Shown: positions 8,775-17,217 of the stretch, piece after piece | How the letters are laid out: every line of letters starts with the position of its first letter | How positions within the stretch are numbered: position 1 is the first letter of the stretch | NCBI GenBank assembly: GCA_947628235.1 | Contig: CANQZC010000014.1 | Coordinates: 1-41,378 of the forward strand | Origin: an uncultured Bacilli bacterium | GTDB lineage: Bacteria; Bacillota_I; Bacilli_A; RF39; UBA660 | Length of the DNA stretch: 41,378 bases | Direction: 5' to 3' | Program-made: the position numbers and the translations under genes | The notes under the pieces: generated by a model | Seen by the model: the letters and a program-made list of their open reading frames with translations, nothing else | Told to the model about the DNA's origin: nothing | Database searches by the model: none

Positions 8775-9218
8775 ATGAAAGAAGATGGATTTTCATTATT
8801 AGAATTATTAGCGGTCATTGTTATTTTAGCGATTATTGCTGTGATTGCTAGTCCCATTATTTTAGGAATGATAGAAGATTCTAGAAAAAGCACTTTTGCG
8901 GCTAGTATCAATGGAATTAAAAAAGCAATTGAGGCAGACTATAGTAGTCGTGAGTTTGATACTCATAGCGAATATACCTATACGAATGGTGTCTTAGAAT
9001 TAGTATCGAATGGAACAAAGACAATTGTTCCTACAACAGGTTCGGTCTCTGGAGAATCTAGTGGAGTAGCGTATGTAGATTCGAATGGAAAAATTTATAT
9101 AGCGATTTATAGTACTAGTTATTGTGGATATATTGGTTCAGAAGATTATACGAATGCGACCGTAATTTCTGCTAAAGAAATTACGAAGGAGGAGTGCTTT
9201 CAAAAGATTAATCGTTAA
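8775..9218 (+). CDS. Type IV prepilin-like protein
   Basis: A 147-residue protein with a class III signal: a short charged leader (MKEDG), then FSLLELLAVIVILAIIAVIA, with Glu at mature position 5. This is the prepilin peptidase and N-methylation signature of type IV pilins and pseudopilins. The rest is a small globular domain with a possible disulfide pair (Cys in YCGYIGS and EECFQ). AGGAGGA at 8764-8770 sets the start. It is monocistronic, bounded by terminators, and no assembly ATPase, inner-membrane platform or prepilin peptidase gene is in this window, so the machinery must lie elsewhere or be absent. Confidence 0.88.
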   Translation: MKEDGFSLLELLAVIVILAIIAVIASPIILGMIEDSRKSTFAASINGIKKAIEADYSSREFDTHSEYTYTNGVLELVSNGTKTIVPTTGSVSGESSGVAYVDSNGKIYIAIYSTSYCGYIGSEDYTNATVISAKEITKEECFQKINR

Positions 9219-9239
9219 AAAGGAACTTGTTCCTTTTTT
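9217..9239 (+). terminator. Terminator after the prepilin-like gene
   Basis: AAAAAGGAA (9217-9225) pairs with TTCCTTTTT (9230-9238) around a CTTG loop, with the T-run forming the 3' arm and tail. The A-rich 5' arm would also work on the opposite strand. Confidence 0.8.
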
Positions 9240-9263
9240 ATTGGAATAGAAAGAGGTAAGAAA

Positions 9264-10346
9264 ATGGGAAACGATATATTGTCTTTATTCATCGAAAGAA
9301 AAAAATCCTTCATTATTCAAAATGCGCTTCTTTTTATTCGCTATTTAGTTGATGAAAAGGGAAATCTATATCGAACGATAGAAAAGATAACTACCATTTA
9401 TTTCCGTGATTTTTGGTTAGAAGAAAATCTCGATTTTGAAGAATTAAATTCTTACTTTTCGCTTCAAAATTCGAAAGATATTTATTTAAAACAGAGCCTT
9501 TTATCTTCCATTCGTTTCTATCAAGAAAATGTGATGGAAGATAAAATAACGCAAGATATTCGACTCATTGTTCTTCTTTCCAATGCTCTTTATCTATCTA
9601 TTACTCTTTCTCATCTGTTAGATAAAAATTATGAAAAGAGGGAAGAAGAGTGGGTTCCTTCTTTTTTAAAGAAATATCAAAATAAAATTCGTCTTTTAGA
9701 AGAATCCAAAAGAACAGATTTTGAAGGAGAACTCTTCCAAAGTTTGAAAAAGGAAGCAGCGGTTTATCGAAAATTCTTTAAAACTTTAGAAAATTCTCAA
9801 TTCTCTTATACTTTAGAACCTATTTTAGATTATCAAAATGGTTATTTTGTCAAAGGAACTTACGATATCAAAATGATATCTAGGTATTCTTTAAAAGAGA
9901 TAGAGCAAGTTTATGAGAAGAAAAACTATCAATTAGATCATGCTCTCGTTACTTTAGAGATGCTTTCTTTCCAATATTTAAAAGATTTATTACTAGAAAA
10001 TGTTGAACCAGAATATTTTCTTACGATTCCTTTTTCTCTCATTGAAAAAGAGGCTTATTATGAACAAGTAAAAACGATTTTAGGATTTCTTCCTTTTCGT
10101 AAGAAGATTGTCTTTGTCTTTTCTTATGATGATTGTACGAGACATATGAAGACCTTAAAGGCTTTAGCCCATGATCAAATACGGATTGGTGTAAATGACT
10201 TAGAAGAGGAAGTAGATGAAAGAATTTTTGAATCTGTAAAATATGTATTTATTTCTCCTTCCTTTTTAGAAAGTCATAGTAAATACTATCCTCTTTTTGA
10301 AGATAAAGAGATTCGTTTTATTCTTTGGGAAGGAGGAATCGTATGA
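9264..10346 (+). CDS. Putative degenerate EAL-domain-like protein
   Basis: A 360-residue protein with no clear annotation by eye. Residues about 1-175 are helical. Residues about 180-340 follow the EAL phosphodiesterase pattern: SYTLEPILDYQNGYFVKG resembles the opening QPI/L strand-turn. LDHALVTLEMLSFQYLKDLL resembles the first long helix, and YFLTIPFSLI the SVNLS strand. IVFVFSYDD, IRIGVNDLEE and VKYVFISPSFL resemble the later ET, DDFG and K-strand positions. The EAL triad itself and the metal ligands are absent (KGTY at that place), so cyclic di-GMP hydrolysis is unlikely. This is motif-level inference only. The stop overlaps the next start (ATGA), so the two products probably act together. 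Confidence 0.45.
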   Translation: MGNDILSLFIERKKSFIIQNALLFIRYLVDEKGNLYRTIEKITTIYFRDFWLEENLDFEELNSYFSLQNSKDIYLKQSLLSSIRFYQENVMEDKITQDIRLIVLLSNALYLSITLSHLLDKNYEKREEEWVPSFLKKYQNKIRLLEESKRTDFEGELFQSLKKEAAVYRKFFKTLENSQFSYTLEPILDYQNGYFVKGTYDIKMISRYSLKEIEQVYEKKNYQLDHALVTLEMLSFQYLKDLLLENVEPEYFLTIPFSLIEKEAYYEQVKTILGFLPFRKKIVFVFSYDDCTRHMKTLKALAHDQIRIGVNDLEEEVDERIFESVKYVFISPSFLESHSKYYPLFEDKEIRFILWEGGIV

Positions 10347-11278
10347 ATTCCGAATGGTTAGAATGTTTGATGGCGATGGAAGAAGAGGATTATCAAACAT
10401 TTAAAGAAAAAACTTTATTACAAATTGAAAAAGAACTTCCTTCCTTCTTTCAAAAGAAAGATATGTCTTGGTTAAATGTTGTGGAACGATATCTTCCTTT
10501 TGTAAAAAATACGATGGAATCTCCTTATACACTACTAGTAGAAGAGATTCAAAAAAACTATGAAAGCCGTTTCCTTTATACTTTGTTTTTACGGTTACAA
10601 AGTTTTCTAAAAGAGAAATATGATGCTTTTCAAAAAGAACAAGAAGATGCTCAAGAAGGACTTTTAAAGGTAGATGGAAAAACGGAATTAGAAGAAGAGA
10701 TCATTCTCCTTCATCTTTCTTTAACGATTACGCAAAAACAAGAAAATAAACGAAGAAAAGAAATGGAAGAAAGGATTTATCAAAGTATTCAGTTTTTAGA
10801 GCCTCTTCAAACTTCTCCTTTTATGAAGTTGATGGAAGGATGTTCCCTCGTTCGTTTTCCAGCTAGAAAAAATACCTTAATGAGTGCGAATGAGAACTAT
10901 CAAAAACTCTTTGAATTATCACAATTCCTAGACAATTATGAAAAATTAGAGAATCGTTCTCATACGACAAAAAAAGAGATAGAACTTTCCCGTTTCCTCT
11001 TTCCTTACTATATGAATTATGCTCTTTTATCAAAAGAAACTTCTCCTTTTAAGTCTGATGCGAAATTTTTAGAAAAGTATTTAGAGACCTTCATTAAACA
11101 ATTTATTTTAGAAAGTTCACTTGATGATAAAACTTTTAAAAAGATGATTCAAAAAATCTTCGAAGAAGAATATGAAAAAAAGAAGAATCGGGAAAAAAAT
11201 ATTTCACAGATTTTTAAAAAGAGTTTTGATACTCATCAAAAACAAGTAAAAGACGCTATCCGAGCATTAAAAGGGTAG
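10343..11278 (+). CDS. Unknown helical protein paired with EAL-like gene
   Basis: A 311-residue protein of unknown function. The ATG at 10343 is chosen because AGGAGG at 10331-10336 precedes it by 6 bases; the reading frame is open a further six codons upstream. The sequence is almost entirely charged and helical, with Lys/Glu-rich stretches such as QKQENKRRKEMEERI and a basic tail (EKKKNREKNI). There is no signal peptide or membrane segment. It is translationally coupled to the EAL-like gene, and a terminator closes the two-gene unit. Confidence 0.55.
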   Translation: MNSEWLECLMAMEEEDYQTFKEKTLLQIEKELPSFFQKKDMSWLNVVERYLPFVKNTMESPYTLLVEEIQKNYESRFLYTLFLRLQSFLKEKYDAFQKEQEDAQEGLLKVDGKTELEEEIILLHLSLTITQKQENKRRKEMEERIYQSIQFLEPLQTSPFMKLMEGCSLVRFPARKNTLMSANENYQKLFELSQFLDNYEKLENRSHTTKKEIELSRFLFPYYMNYALLSKETSPFKSDAKFLEKYLETFIKQFILESSLDDKTFKKMIQKIFEEEYEKKKNREKNISQIFKKSFDTHQKQVKDAIRALKG

Positions 11279-11289
11279 GGCCTTTTTTT
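11267..11289 (+). terminator. Weak terminator after 10343 gene
   Basis: A short stem (AAAAGG with CCTTTT) around a GTAGGG loop, followed by a T-run. The stem is only six pairs, so efficiency is uncertain. Confidence 0.5.
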
Positions 11290-11291
11290 GA

Positions 11292-11320
11292 TTGACTAGA
11301 GATTTTTCGCGTGTTAAAAT
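11292..11320 (+). promoter_or_regulatory. Promoter of priA
   Basis: TTGACT at 11292-11297, 17 bp, TAAAAT at 11315-11320. The predicted start lies about 5 bases before the ATG at 11332, so the mRNA would be nearly leaderless. Confidence 0.65.
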
Positions 11321-11331
11321 GACATTAGGTG

Positions 11332-13491
11332 ATGCTTGTGTTAGCGGAAGTATTAGTGGAAGTAAAGGCGAAACAAATTGAAGAAACATTTACCTACCAT
11401 ATTCCTGATTCTCTATTAGATGAGGTAGTAGTAGGAAAGCGAGTACTCGTTCCTTTTGGCCCTAGAAAGGTTGAAGGATTTGTTCTTTCTATCGTTCAAA
11501 AAGAAGTCGATTTTCCCTTAAAAGATGTCGAAGAAGTGATTGATGAAGAAGCGATTTTAAATAAAGAATTGTTAGACTTAGGAAAATATATTAGTCAGAT
11601 TACTTTCTCTTCTTTAATTTCTTCTTATCAAGTAATGCTTCCCAAAGCCTTAAAAGCACGGCATGGAAAGAAAGTAGCGATTAAAGAAGTTTCTTATATC
11701 TCGCTTATAGATGCTACCTACCATCCTCGGACACCAAAACAAAAAGAATTACTCGATCTTCTTCAAGGTGGACCAGTTTTAAAAAAAGAACTAGAAAACT
11801 ACTCCTCTTCTTTAAAAACTTTATTAGAGAAAGGTATCTTAGAAGAAACCAAGAAGGAAGTATACCGCAGGACGGCGATTTGTGAAGTAGAAAAAGAAAG
11901 ACCAACACTTACTTCAGAACAAGAAGAAGTCATTGAAAGAGTCGAAAAGAAAAAATCTACCTTTTCTCCTTTTTTACTTCATGGTGTTACAGGAAGTGGA
12001 AAAACAGAAGTCTATATGCGTTTAATTGAAGGAGTCTTAAAAGATAAAAAAGAAGCGATTGTCCTTGTTCCGGAAATTAGTTTAACGCCACAACTTGTAG
12101 AAACTTTTGAAAGTCGTTTTGGCGATAATATTGCGATTCTTCATTCGGGATTGAGTGAAGGCGAAAAATATGATGAATGGCGGAAGATTGTTCGCGGGGA
12201 AGTATCTATCGTAATTGGTGCTAGAAGCGCTATTTTCGCACCCTTTACGCATTTAGGAATCATCATTGTGGATGAAGAACATACCGCTACTTACAAGCAA
12301 GAGAATAATCCAAAATACCATGCGATTACGATTGCTTTAAAACGAGCAAAATACCATTCTTGTCCTTTACTGTTAGGAAGTGCATCGCCTTCTTTAGAAA
12401 GTTATACTCGGGCGAAATTAGGAATTTATGAATTATTAACGATGAAAAAAAGAATTTATAGTTCTTTACCTCGCGTTGATCTAATTGATATGAAGGAAAA
12501 TTTAAAACGCGGATATCCTATTTTTTCTAAAGAATTAGTAGATGCTCTTACGACATGTTTTGAAAATCAAGAACAAGCAATTCTTCTTTTAAATCGTAGA
12601 GGATATTCGACAGTAGTAACTTGTCATGAATGTGGATATAAAGTGACTTGTCCAAATTGTGAGATTCCTCTTACCTATCATAAAAGAGAAAATGCTATGA
12701 AATGTCATTATTGTGATTATACTACTTCCAAACCAAAGAAATGTCCTGAGTGTGGAAGTATGAAAATGGATGAATTTGGACTAGGAACAGAAAAGTTAGA
12801 GGAAGAATTTCATCGTTTATTTCCACAACAAAAAAGTATCCGTATGGATGTAGATACGACTTCTCGAAAAGGGAGTCATGATGCGATTATCAAAAAATTC
12901 CGTTCAAAAGAATATCAAGTCTTAATTGGTACGCAGATGATTGCGAAAGGACTCGATTTTGAAGATGTTACCTTAGTAGGGGTTATCAATGGGGATGCGG
13001 GATTAAATATTCCTGATTTTCGAAGTTCAGAGAGAACTTTTGATTTACTTAGTCAAGTAGCAGGAAGAGCTGGTCGAGCCAAAAAAGAAGGACGAGTTTA
13101 TATCCAAGGATTTAATTTAGATCACTATAGTATTACTTGTGCGAAAGAACACAATTATGAAAAATTTTATGAAGAAGAAATGAAAATCCGTAAGTCTTTA
13201 CGATATCCTCCGTATGAAAACTTAGGATGTTTAGAAATTATTGGAAAAAAAGAAGCAGAATGTTTATCAGAGTGTGAAAAAATTGCGACCTATTTAAAAC
13301 GACATCTTCCTTCTTCTGTTACGATTTTAGGACCTACCGCTTCTTTTCTTCCGAAAGTTCAACATGCCCATTCTTATCAACTTTTATTAAAATATAAAAA
13401 CTCGAAAGAAGTTCGAAAAGAAGTTACATTCTTAAAAAAACAGTATCAAAAGAATACGCATGTGACTTTAGATATCGATTTATCCCTTTAA
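11332..13491 (+). CDS. priA: Primosomal replication helicase PriA
   Basis: 3'-5' DNA helicase that reloads the replicative helicase at collapsed forks. The 719-residue protein has the N-terminal 3' DNA-binding domain (AEVLVEVKAKQIEETFTYHI) and Walker A (LHGVTGSGKTEVY). It also has the DEEH box (IIVDEEHTATYK) and a zinc-binding insertion of four CxxC pairs (CHECGYKVTCPNC, then CHYC and CPEC). Helicase motif VI reads QVAGRAGRAKKEGRV. Two starts are possible, ATG 11332 and GTG 11338; no strong ribosome-binding site precedes either, and the ATG is preferred by convention. It stands alone between its own promoter and that of the next gene. Confidence 0.97.
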   Translation: MLVLAEVLVEVKAKQIEETFTYHIPDSLLDEVVVGKRVLVPFGPRKVEGFVLSIVQKEVDFPLKDVEEVIDEEAILNKELLDLGKYISQITFSSLISSYQVMLPKALKARHGKKVAIKEVSYISLIDATYHPRTPKQKELLDLLQGGPVLKKELENYSSSLKTLLEKGILEETKKEVYRRTAICEVEKERPTLTSEQEEVIERVEKKKSTFSPFLLHGVTGSGKTEVYMRLIEGVLKDKKEAIVLVPEISLTPQLVETFESRFGDNIAILHSGLSEGEKYDEWRKIVRGEVSIVIGARSAIFAPFTHLGIIIVDEEHTATYKQENNPKYHAITIALKRAKYHSCPLLLGSASPSLESYTRAKLGIYELLTMKKRIYSSLPRVDLIDMKENLKRGYPIFSKELVDALTTCFENQEQAILLLNRRGYSTVVTCHECGYKVTCPNCEIPLTYHKRENAMKCHYCDYTTSKPKKCPECGSMKMDEFGLGTEKLEEEFHRLFPQQKSIRMDVDTTSRKGSHDAIIKKFRSKEYQVLIGTQMIAKGLDFEDVTLVGVINGDAGLNIPDFRSSERTFDLLSQVAGRAGRAKKEGRVYIQGFNLDHYSITCAKEHNYEKFYEEEMKIRKSLRYPPYENLGCLEIIGKKEAECLSECEKIATYLKRHLPSSVTILGPTASFLPKVQHAHSYQLLLKYKNSKEVRKEVTFLKKQYQKNTHVTLDIDLSL

Positions 13492-13536
13492 ATTCCCATT
13501 TTCTTTAGAAAAATGATGATTTTTTAAAATGGTTTA

Positions 13537-13545
13537 TGATATAAT
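13537..13545 (+). promoter_or_regulatory. Extended -10 promoter
   Basis: TGATATAAT at 13537-13545 is an extended -10 (TG, one base, TATAAT) with no good -35. It would give a leader of about 55 nt before the ATG at 13607, which has a GAGGTGG site at 13594-13600. Confidence 0.6.
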
Positions 13546-13606
13546 GAAGTTAATCGGTAGGGATTCTTGGAAGAATTTATCTAGAAGAAATTAAACGAGG
13601 TGGATT

Positions 13607-14572
13607 ATGAATATAAAATCAACAGAAAATGCAGAAATATTAAATGAACTAACTAGTATAGAATACGATGACGATGATGCTTTAACACTCTTAGATGATG
13701 AAGAGAATATGGGGGGAACGCAACACGCCATTGAAGATGCGGATTTAGCGTCTTTCTATTCCGAGGAACCTGTTGTGAAAAAGGAAGTACAAGTCGAAAA
13801 AGTAAGTCCTGTTCCTACACCAGTTCCAGAACCTGTTATCGAAAAGAAACCAGAAGTAACACCTCCCCCAAGAGAACCTGCTTCTATCGATGCTTATCTA
13901 AACAAATCTTTAGAACCAAAAAGAGAGGTACAAGTCGAAAAAGTAGTTGTTCCTACTCCAAAAGTAGAACCACCAGTACAAGTTCCTCTAACGCAAATTC
14001 AACCGAAAGAAGACGATTCATCTTTAAATCAACTTTTTGCGAAAGTTTCTAATAATGTTCGAGGTGCTTCTGATATCTTGAATCGAAATGTAGAAATTAA
14101 AAAGAAAATCGATGAGAGATTAGAAACTCTTACAAAAATGCAAGAAGAACATGAACGCAATAAACAAAAAGACTATGATGAAATCAATCATTATAAAAAT
14201 GAAGTCTATAGTAAGTTATTAGCAAAAAAAGAAGAATTAGAAAAAGAACTATCTGCTTTTAAACAAGCACAAGAAATATTCCTTCAAGAAAAACAAACTT
14301 TCGAGACAGAAAAGAAAAATGCCCAAGATGCTCTTCGTGAGAAAGAAAGAGAACTCAATAATTCTTATAATGAGAGAGTAAAGAGTATCGAACAAATTGA
14401 AAATGGATTAATTAAGAGAAAAGCAGATTTAGATAGAGAAAGAGCCCTTCTTCAAGAAGAGAAAGAAAAATGTGAAAAAGAGAAAAAAGAATTAGCGGAA
14501 AATCTAGTAAAGTTTAATCAATTAGTCGATGACTTTACCAAAGGAGTAGACCGTTTTAATGAAACAAATTAA
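13607..14572 (+). CDS. Acidic, Pro-rich, coiled-coil protein
   Basis: A 321-residue protein of unknown function with three visible parts. An acidic N terminus (EYDDDDALTLLDDEEN) is followed by a Pro/Val/Lys/Glu-rich spacer at about residues 55-140, with a repeated phrase (KEVQVEKV and REVQVEKVVVPTPKVEPP). A long coiled coil at about 160-310 is rich in Glu, Lys, Gln and Leu. There is no signal peptide, membrane segment or catalytic motif. The architecture is that of a cytoplasmic scaffold or cell-division-type filament protein, but no family is recognised. The gene is monocistronic with its own promoter and terminator. Confidence 0.6.
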   Translation: MNIKSTENAEILNELTSIEYDDDDALTLLDDEENMGGTQHAIEDADLASFYSEEPVVKKEVQVEKVSPVPTPVPEPVIEKKPEVTPPPREPASIDAYLNKSLEPKREVQVEKVVVPTPKVEPPVQVPLTQIQPKEDDSSLNQLFAKVSNNVRGASDILNRNVEIKKKIDERLETLTKMQEEHERNKQKDYDEINHYKNEVYSKLLAKKEELEKELSAFKQAQEIFLQEKQTFETEKKNAQDALREKERELNNSYNERVKSIEQIENGLIKRKADLDRERALLQEEKEKCEKEKKELAENLVKFNQLVDDFTKGVDRFNETN

Positions 14573-14597
14573 TCAAGCCTGTTCGCTTGATTTTTTG
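14571..14597 (+). terminator. Terminator overlapping next promoter
   Basis: AATCAAGC (14571-14578) pairs with GCTTGATT (14585-14592), a perfect 8-bp stem with a CTGTTC loop and a following T-run. It begins inside the stop codon of the coiled-coil gene, and its 3' arm doubles as the -35 of the next promoter. Confidence 0.88.
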
Positions 14598-14616
14598 TGA
14601 GAAAATATTCTATAAT
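14587..14616 (+). promoter_or_regulatory. Promoter of 14632 gene
   Basis: TTGATT at 14587-14592, 18 bp, TATAAT at 14611-14616. The predicted start near 14623 is only about 9 bases before the ATG at 14632. Confidence 0.6.
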
Positions 14617-14631
14617 GAATATGGTGATACT

Positions 14632-15804
14632 ATGGCTTTTTTAATGATTTCTAGTGGAAATTCTTATATCGATGCGGTTTTATTAAAAGAAGGGGAAGTA
14701 TGGCAAATTGATAAGTATACATTGGGATTAGAAGACTCCAATGAAGTACGGAAGAAAAATGCTCAAAAAATGAAACAATTTGAGGCAGAACATCCTTTTT
14801 CGGGACGGGGAGCCGTTCGTCTTTTCCAATCTATCGAAGGAGAAGAAGTGAAAGAATGGATGGTTCTTTATCATAAACATGCAGTTGTTTTTCCAACCCT
14901 TATTAAAAATCCTCAGTTTATGGCTTTTATGGTAAAACGAAGTAGAGAGTTTTTTGCTCCTTATGACTATTCGGTTTTAACTTATCGTCCAAAAGAAGTA
15001 GCTCGTCATATGGGACACTATTGTCATAATCTAAAAATAGCAGATGAAAAAGAAACAGGAGAAAAAAAAGGAAGAAGATATTATAAATTTTTAAGAGAAG
15101 TAATTTTTCAATATACACAATATTGTAAATATTATTCTGATTCTTCTATAGATGATATTTATGCTTCTTTGAAAGCAAAACAAGATGCGAAGAAAAAAGG
15201 ACCGCAAAAAGTAGCTAAGACACTTCCTAAAAAAGTGACTTATATTCCTACTCCAGAAACGAGAATTGTTCCTACCTTTGAACCTATCGAGTGGTTAGAT
15301 CCAGATCAATCATTATATGATGAGATGGATAGGGAAGAAATAGAACCAAGCCCCTTAACACTTTTTTTAGGTGCTCCAGATTTTGAACGATACTATGGTG
15401 ATATTTTTTCTCAAGATTTCCTTTTCTTGTTTGGAAATTCGAAAGAAGAAAGAAGCGAATATGAAAAATGGTATGCTATCCTAGAAGAAGCCTTCCCGGG
15501 ACATATATGTATTCCTCAGATAGGAAAAGGCGCAAAATATGCTCAAAACTTCGATATGGCAAAGATTGTTATCTTCTTAGTGGAAGAATCAGAAAAAGCG
15601 GTAGAAAAAGCCATGGTAGAAGCGTTGATGAATCAGGCGAAGGTAGTGATCATTGCAAAAAGGGATTCTTTAGTGGCCTATTATCAGAAGAAATTTCCTA
15701 AGGCGGTAGTACTTAAAGAGGATGAAGAATTCACTTCAAAATTTGCGGACTTTATGATTGATGCTTACAATGAAGAAAGAGGAAAGAAGTATCCAAAAAA
15801 ATGA
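14632..15804 (+). CDS. Unknown protein upstream of xer recombinase
   Basis: A 390-residue protein I do not recognise. The frame is open to 14587, but the -10 hexamer lies within that extension, so the ATG at 14632 with GGTGAT just upstream is the credible start. The N-terminal half is mixed alpha/beta. A Lys-rich linker (about residues 180-210) leads to a C-terminal part with several hydrophobic strands (FLFLFGNS, KIVIFLVEES, KVVIIAK). These give a Rossmann-like alternation without a P-loop. The end overlaps the recombinase gene by 4 bp (ATGA), so the two are coupled. Confidence 0.55.
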   Translation: MAFLMISSGNSYIDAVLLKEGEVWQIDKYTLGLEDSNEVRKKNAQKMKQFEAEHPFSGRGAVRLFQSIEGEEVKEWMVLYHKHAVVFPTLIKNPQFMAFMVKRSREFFAPYDYSVLTYRPKEVARHMGHYCHNLKIADEKETGEKKGRRYYKFLREVIFQYTQYCKYYSDSSIDDIYASLKAKQDAKKKGPQKVAKTLPKKVTYIPTPETRIVPTFEPIEWLDPDQSLYDEMDREEIEPSPLTLFLGAPDFERYYGDIFSQDFLFLFGNSKEERSEYEKWYAILEEAFPGHICIPQIGKGAKYAQNFDMAKIVIFLVEESEKAVEKAMVEALMNQAKVVIIAKRDSLVAYYQKKFPKAVVLKEDEEFTSKFADFMIDAYNEERGKKYPKK

Positions 15805-16682
15805 AAGAGGTAGTAAAGCAATTTTTAGAAGTATTAGAATATGAAAAGCACTATTCTTCTTATACGGTTTTAAACTATCGAAAAGACTTAGAAGATTTTA
15901 TGAATTTTATGGAGCAGCAACATTGTTCTTTAAAAGAAATCGATTATAATCGTATTCGGGAGTATTTAAATTTTCTATATGAAAAGAAGTATGCGAATAA
16001 AACGATTGCTAGACATGTTAGTACGCTTCGTAGTTTCTTTAAATATTTAAAGAAAAAAGGAAAAATTACAACGAATCCTATGACTTTAGTATCGAATCCC
16101 AAATTAGAAAAAAAATTACCTAAAATTGTATCTTATAGTGACTTAGAGACGATTTTAAATGCGTTAGATGATGGTTCTACCTTAGGAGATAGAAATACCT
16201 TAATATTAGAGATGCTTTATGCTACTGGGGTTCGTGTTAGTGAATTAGTTTCTATTAAGATGAGCGATATTGACTTTTCTAATCGTGAGATTCGCATCCT
16301 TGGAAAAGGAAACAAAGAAAGAATTGTTCTTTATGGAAGTAGGTGCGCTAGCCTTCTTAAGAGGTATCAGAAAAAAAGTTATTTAGAACTGAATAAAAAG
16401 AACTTAGACTATCTTTTTTTAGGAGTTAGAGGAAGTAAAATTAACGAACGTCAAGTACGGCAGATTGTGGATGATGCTGTTTTAAAAGCAGGTATGAAAT
16501 TACATATTTCACCCCATGTTTTACGACATACTTTCGCTACTCATATGTTAAATGAAGGAGCCGATTTGCGAAGTGTTCAACAACTTTTAGGGCATGAATC
16601 TTTAAGTACAACAACGATTTATACTCATATTTCTAATGAACGACTTCGCAATGTTTATCTACACACACATCCACGAGCTTAG
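15801..16682 (+). CDS. Tyrosine recombinase, XerC/XerD type
   Basis: Site-specific recombinase of 293 residues, the normal size for chromosome-dimer-resolving Xer proteins. An N-terminal SAM-like DNA-binding domain occupies about residues 1-90. The catalytic residues are all present: R145 (ATGVRVSEL), K169 (GKGNKER), H239 and R242 (SPHVLRHTF), H265 (LLGHESLS) and the nucleophile Y274 (TTTIYTHIS). It lies in a housekeeping context and has no partner excisionase. I infer a core Xer recombinase, but XerC and XerD cannot be told apart here. It is the only recombinase gene in the window, about 4 kb upstream of the ppdK insertion site. Confidence 0.9.
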   Translation: MKEVVKQFLEVLEYEKHYSSYTVLNYRKDLEDFMNFMEQQHCSLKEIDYNRIREYLNFLYEKKYANKTIARHVSTLRSFFKYLKKKGKITTNPMTLVSNPKLEKKLPKIVSYSDLETILNALDDGSTLGDRNTLILEMLYATGVRVSELVSIKMSDIDFSNREIRILGKGNKERIVLYGSRCASLLKRYQKKSYLELNKKNLDYLFLGVRGSKINERQVRQIVDDAVLKAGMKLHISPHVLRHTFATHMLNEGADLRSVQQLLGHESLSTTTIYTHISNERLRNVYLHTHPRA

Positions 16683-16692
16683 GGGGATTTTT

Positions 16693-17217
16693 ATGTACAA
16701 AGAGGATATTCATGATTTATATATTCAAAAAAGAGAAGCAAAGGTGACGATATTAAAAGAATTTTTAAGTATCTACCTTCGTATGCGACTCTTTTTTCCT
16801 AACTTAGAAAAAGAACGGGATCAATTAGTTGCGTTAGTACAACTTTATTTTGAAACGGATCAAAATGAATCAGAAGTGTTAAAACAGATTAAAAAATATT
16901 ATGGGGAAGTAGAAGATCATGAAGGAATCGATGAACTCTTAGAAGAGTTTGATACCCGATTTGAAAACTTTTATGACTATTTAGAAGATGCTTTTGAAGA
17001 TTATGAATCGGTATTAGTGGATTATTGGGATTTCCTTTTTGTTTTAGAGAAACGACTTACTTCTTATTTTAAGGGAGAAAAATATACATTAGGAGAAGAA
17101 AATCGATATCGTATGGTATTAGGTCCGATTCGTTTTCCTCTCTTTGATGAAAAGTATAAACAAAAACTATTGGTTCAAATTCCCCATTTACCAGAACCAG
17201 AGGAGGTGGACTTTTAA
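16693..17217 (+). CDS. Unknown acidic protein between xer and tdk
   Basis: A 174-residue protein, unrecognised. The frame is open to 16636, inside the recombinase gene, but AGGGGGAT at 16681-16688 supports the ATG at 16693. It is strongly acidic and helical in the middle (GIDELLEEFDTRFENFYDYL), with a cluster of aromatic and acidic residues. There is no membrane segment. Its TAA overlaps the tdk ATG by one base, so the gene is cotranscribed and coupled with tdk. Confidence 0.55.
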   Translation: MYKEDIHDLYIQKREAKVTILKEFLSIYLRMRLFFPNLEKERDQLVALVQLYFETDQNESEVLKQIKKYYGEVEDHEGIDELLEEFDTRFENFYDYLEDAFEDYESVLVDYWDFLFVLEKRLTSYFKGEKYTLGEENRYRMVLGPIRFPLFDEKYKQKLLVQIPHLPEPEEVDF

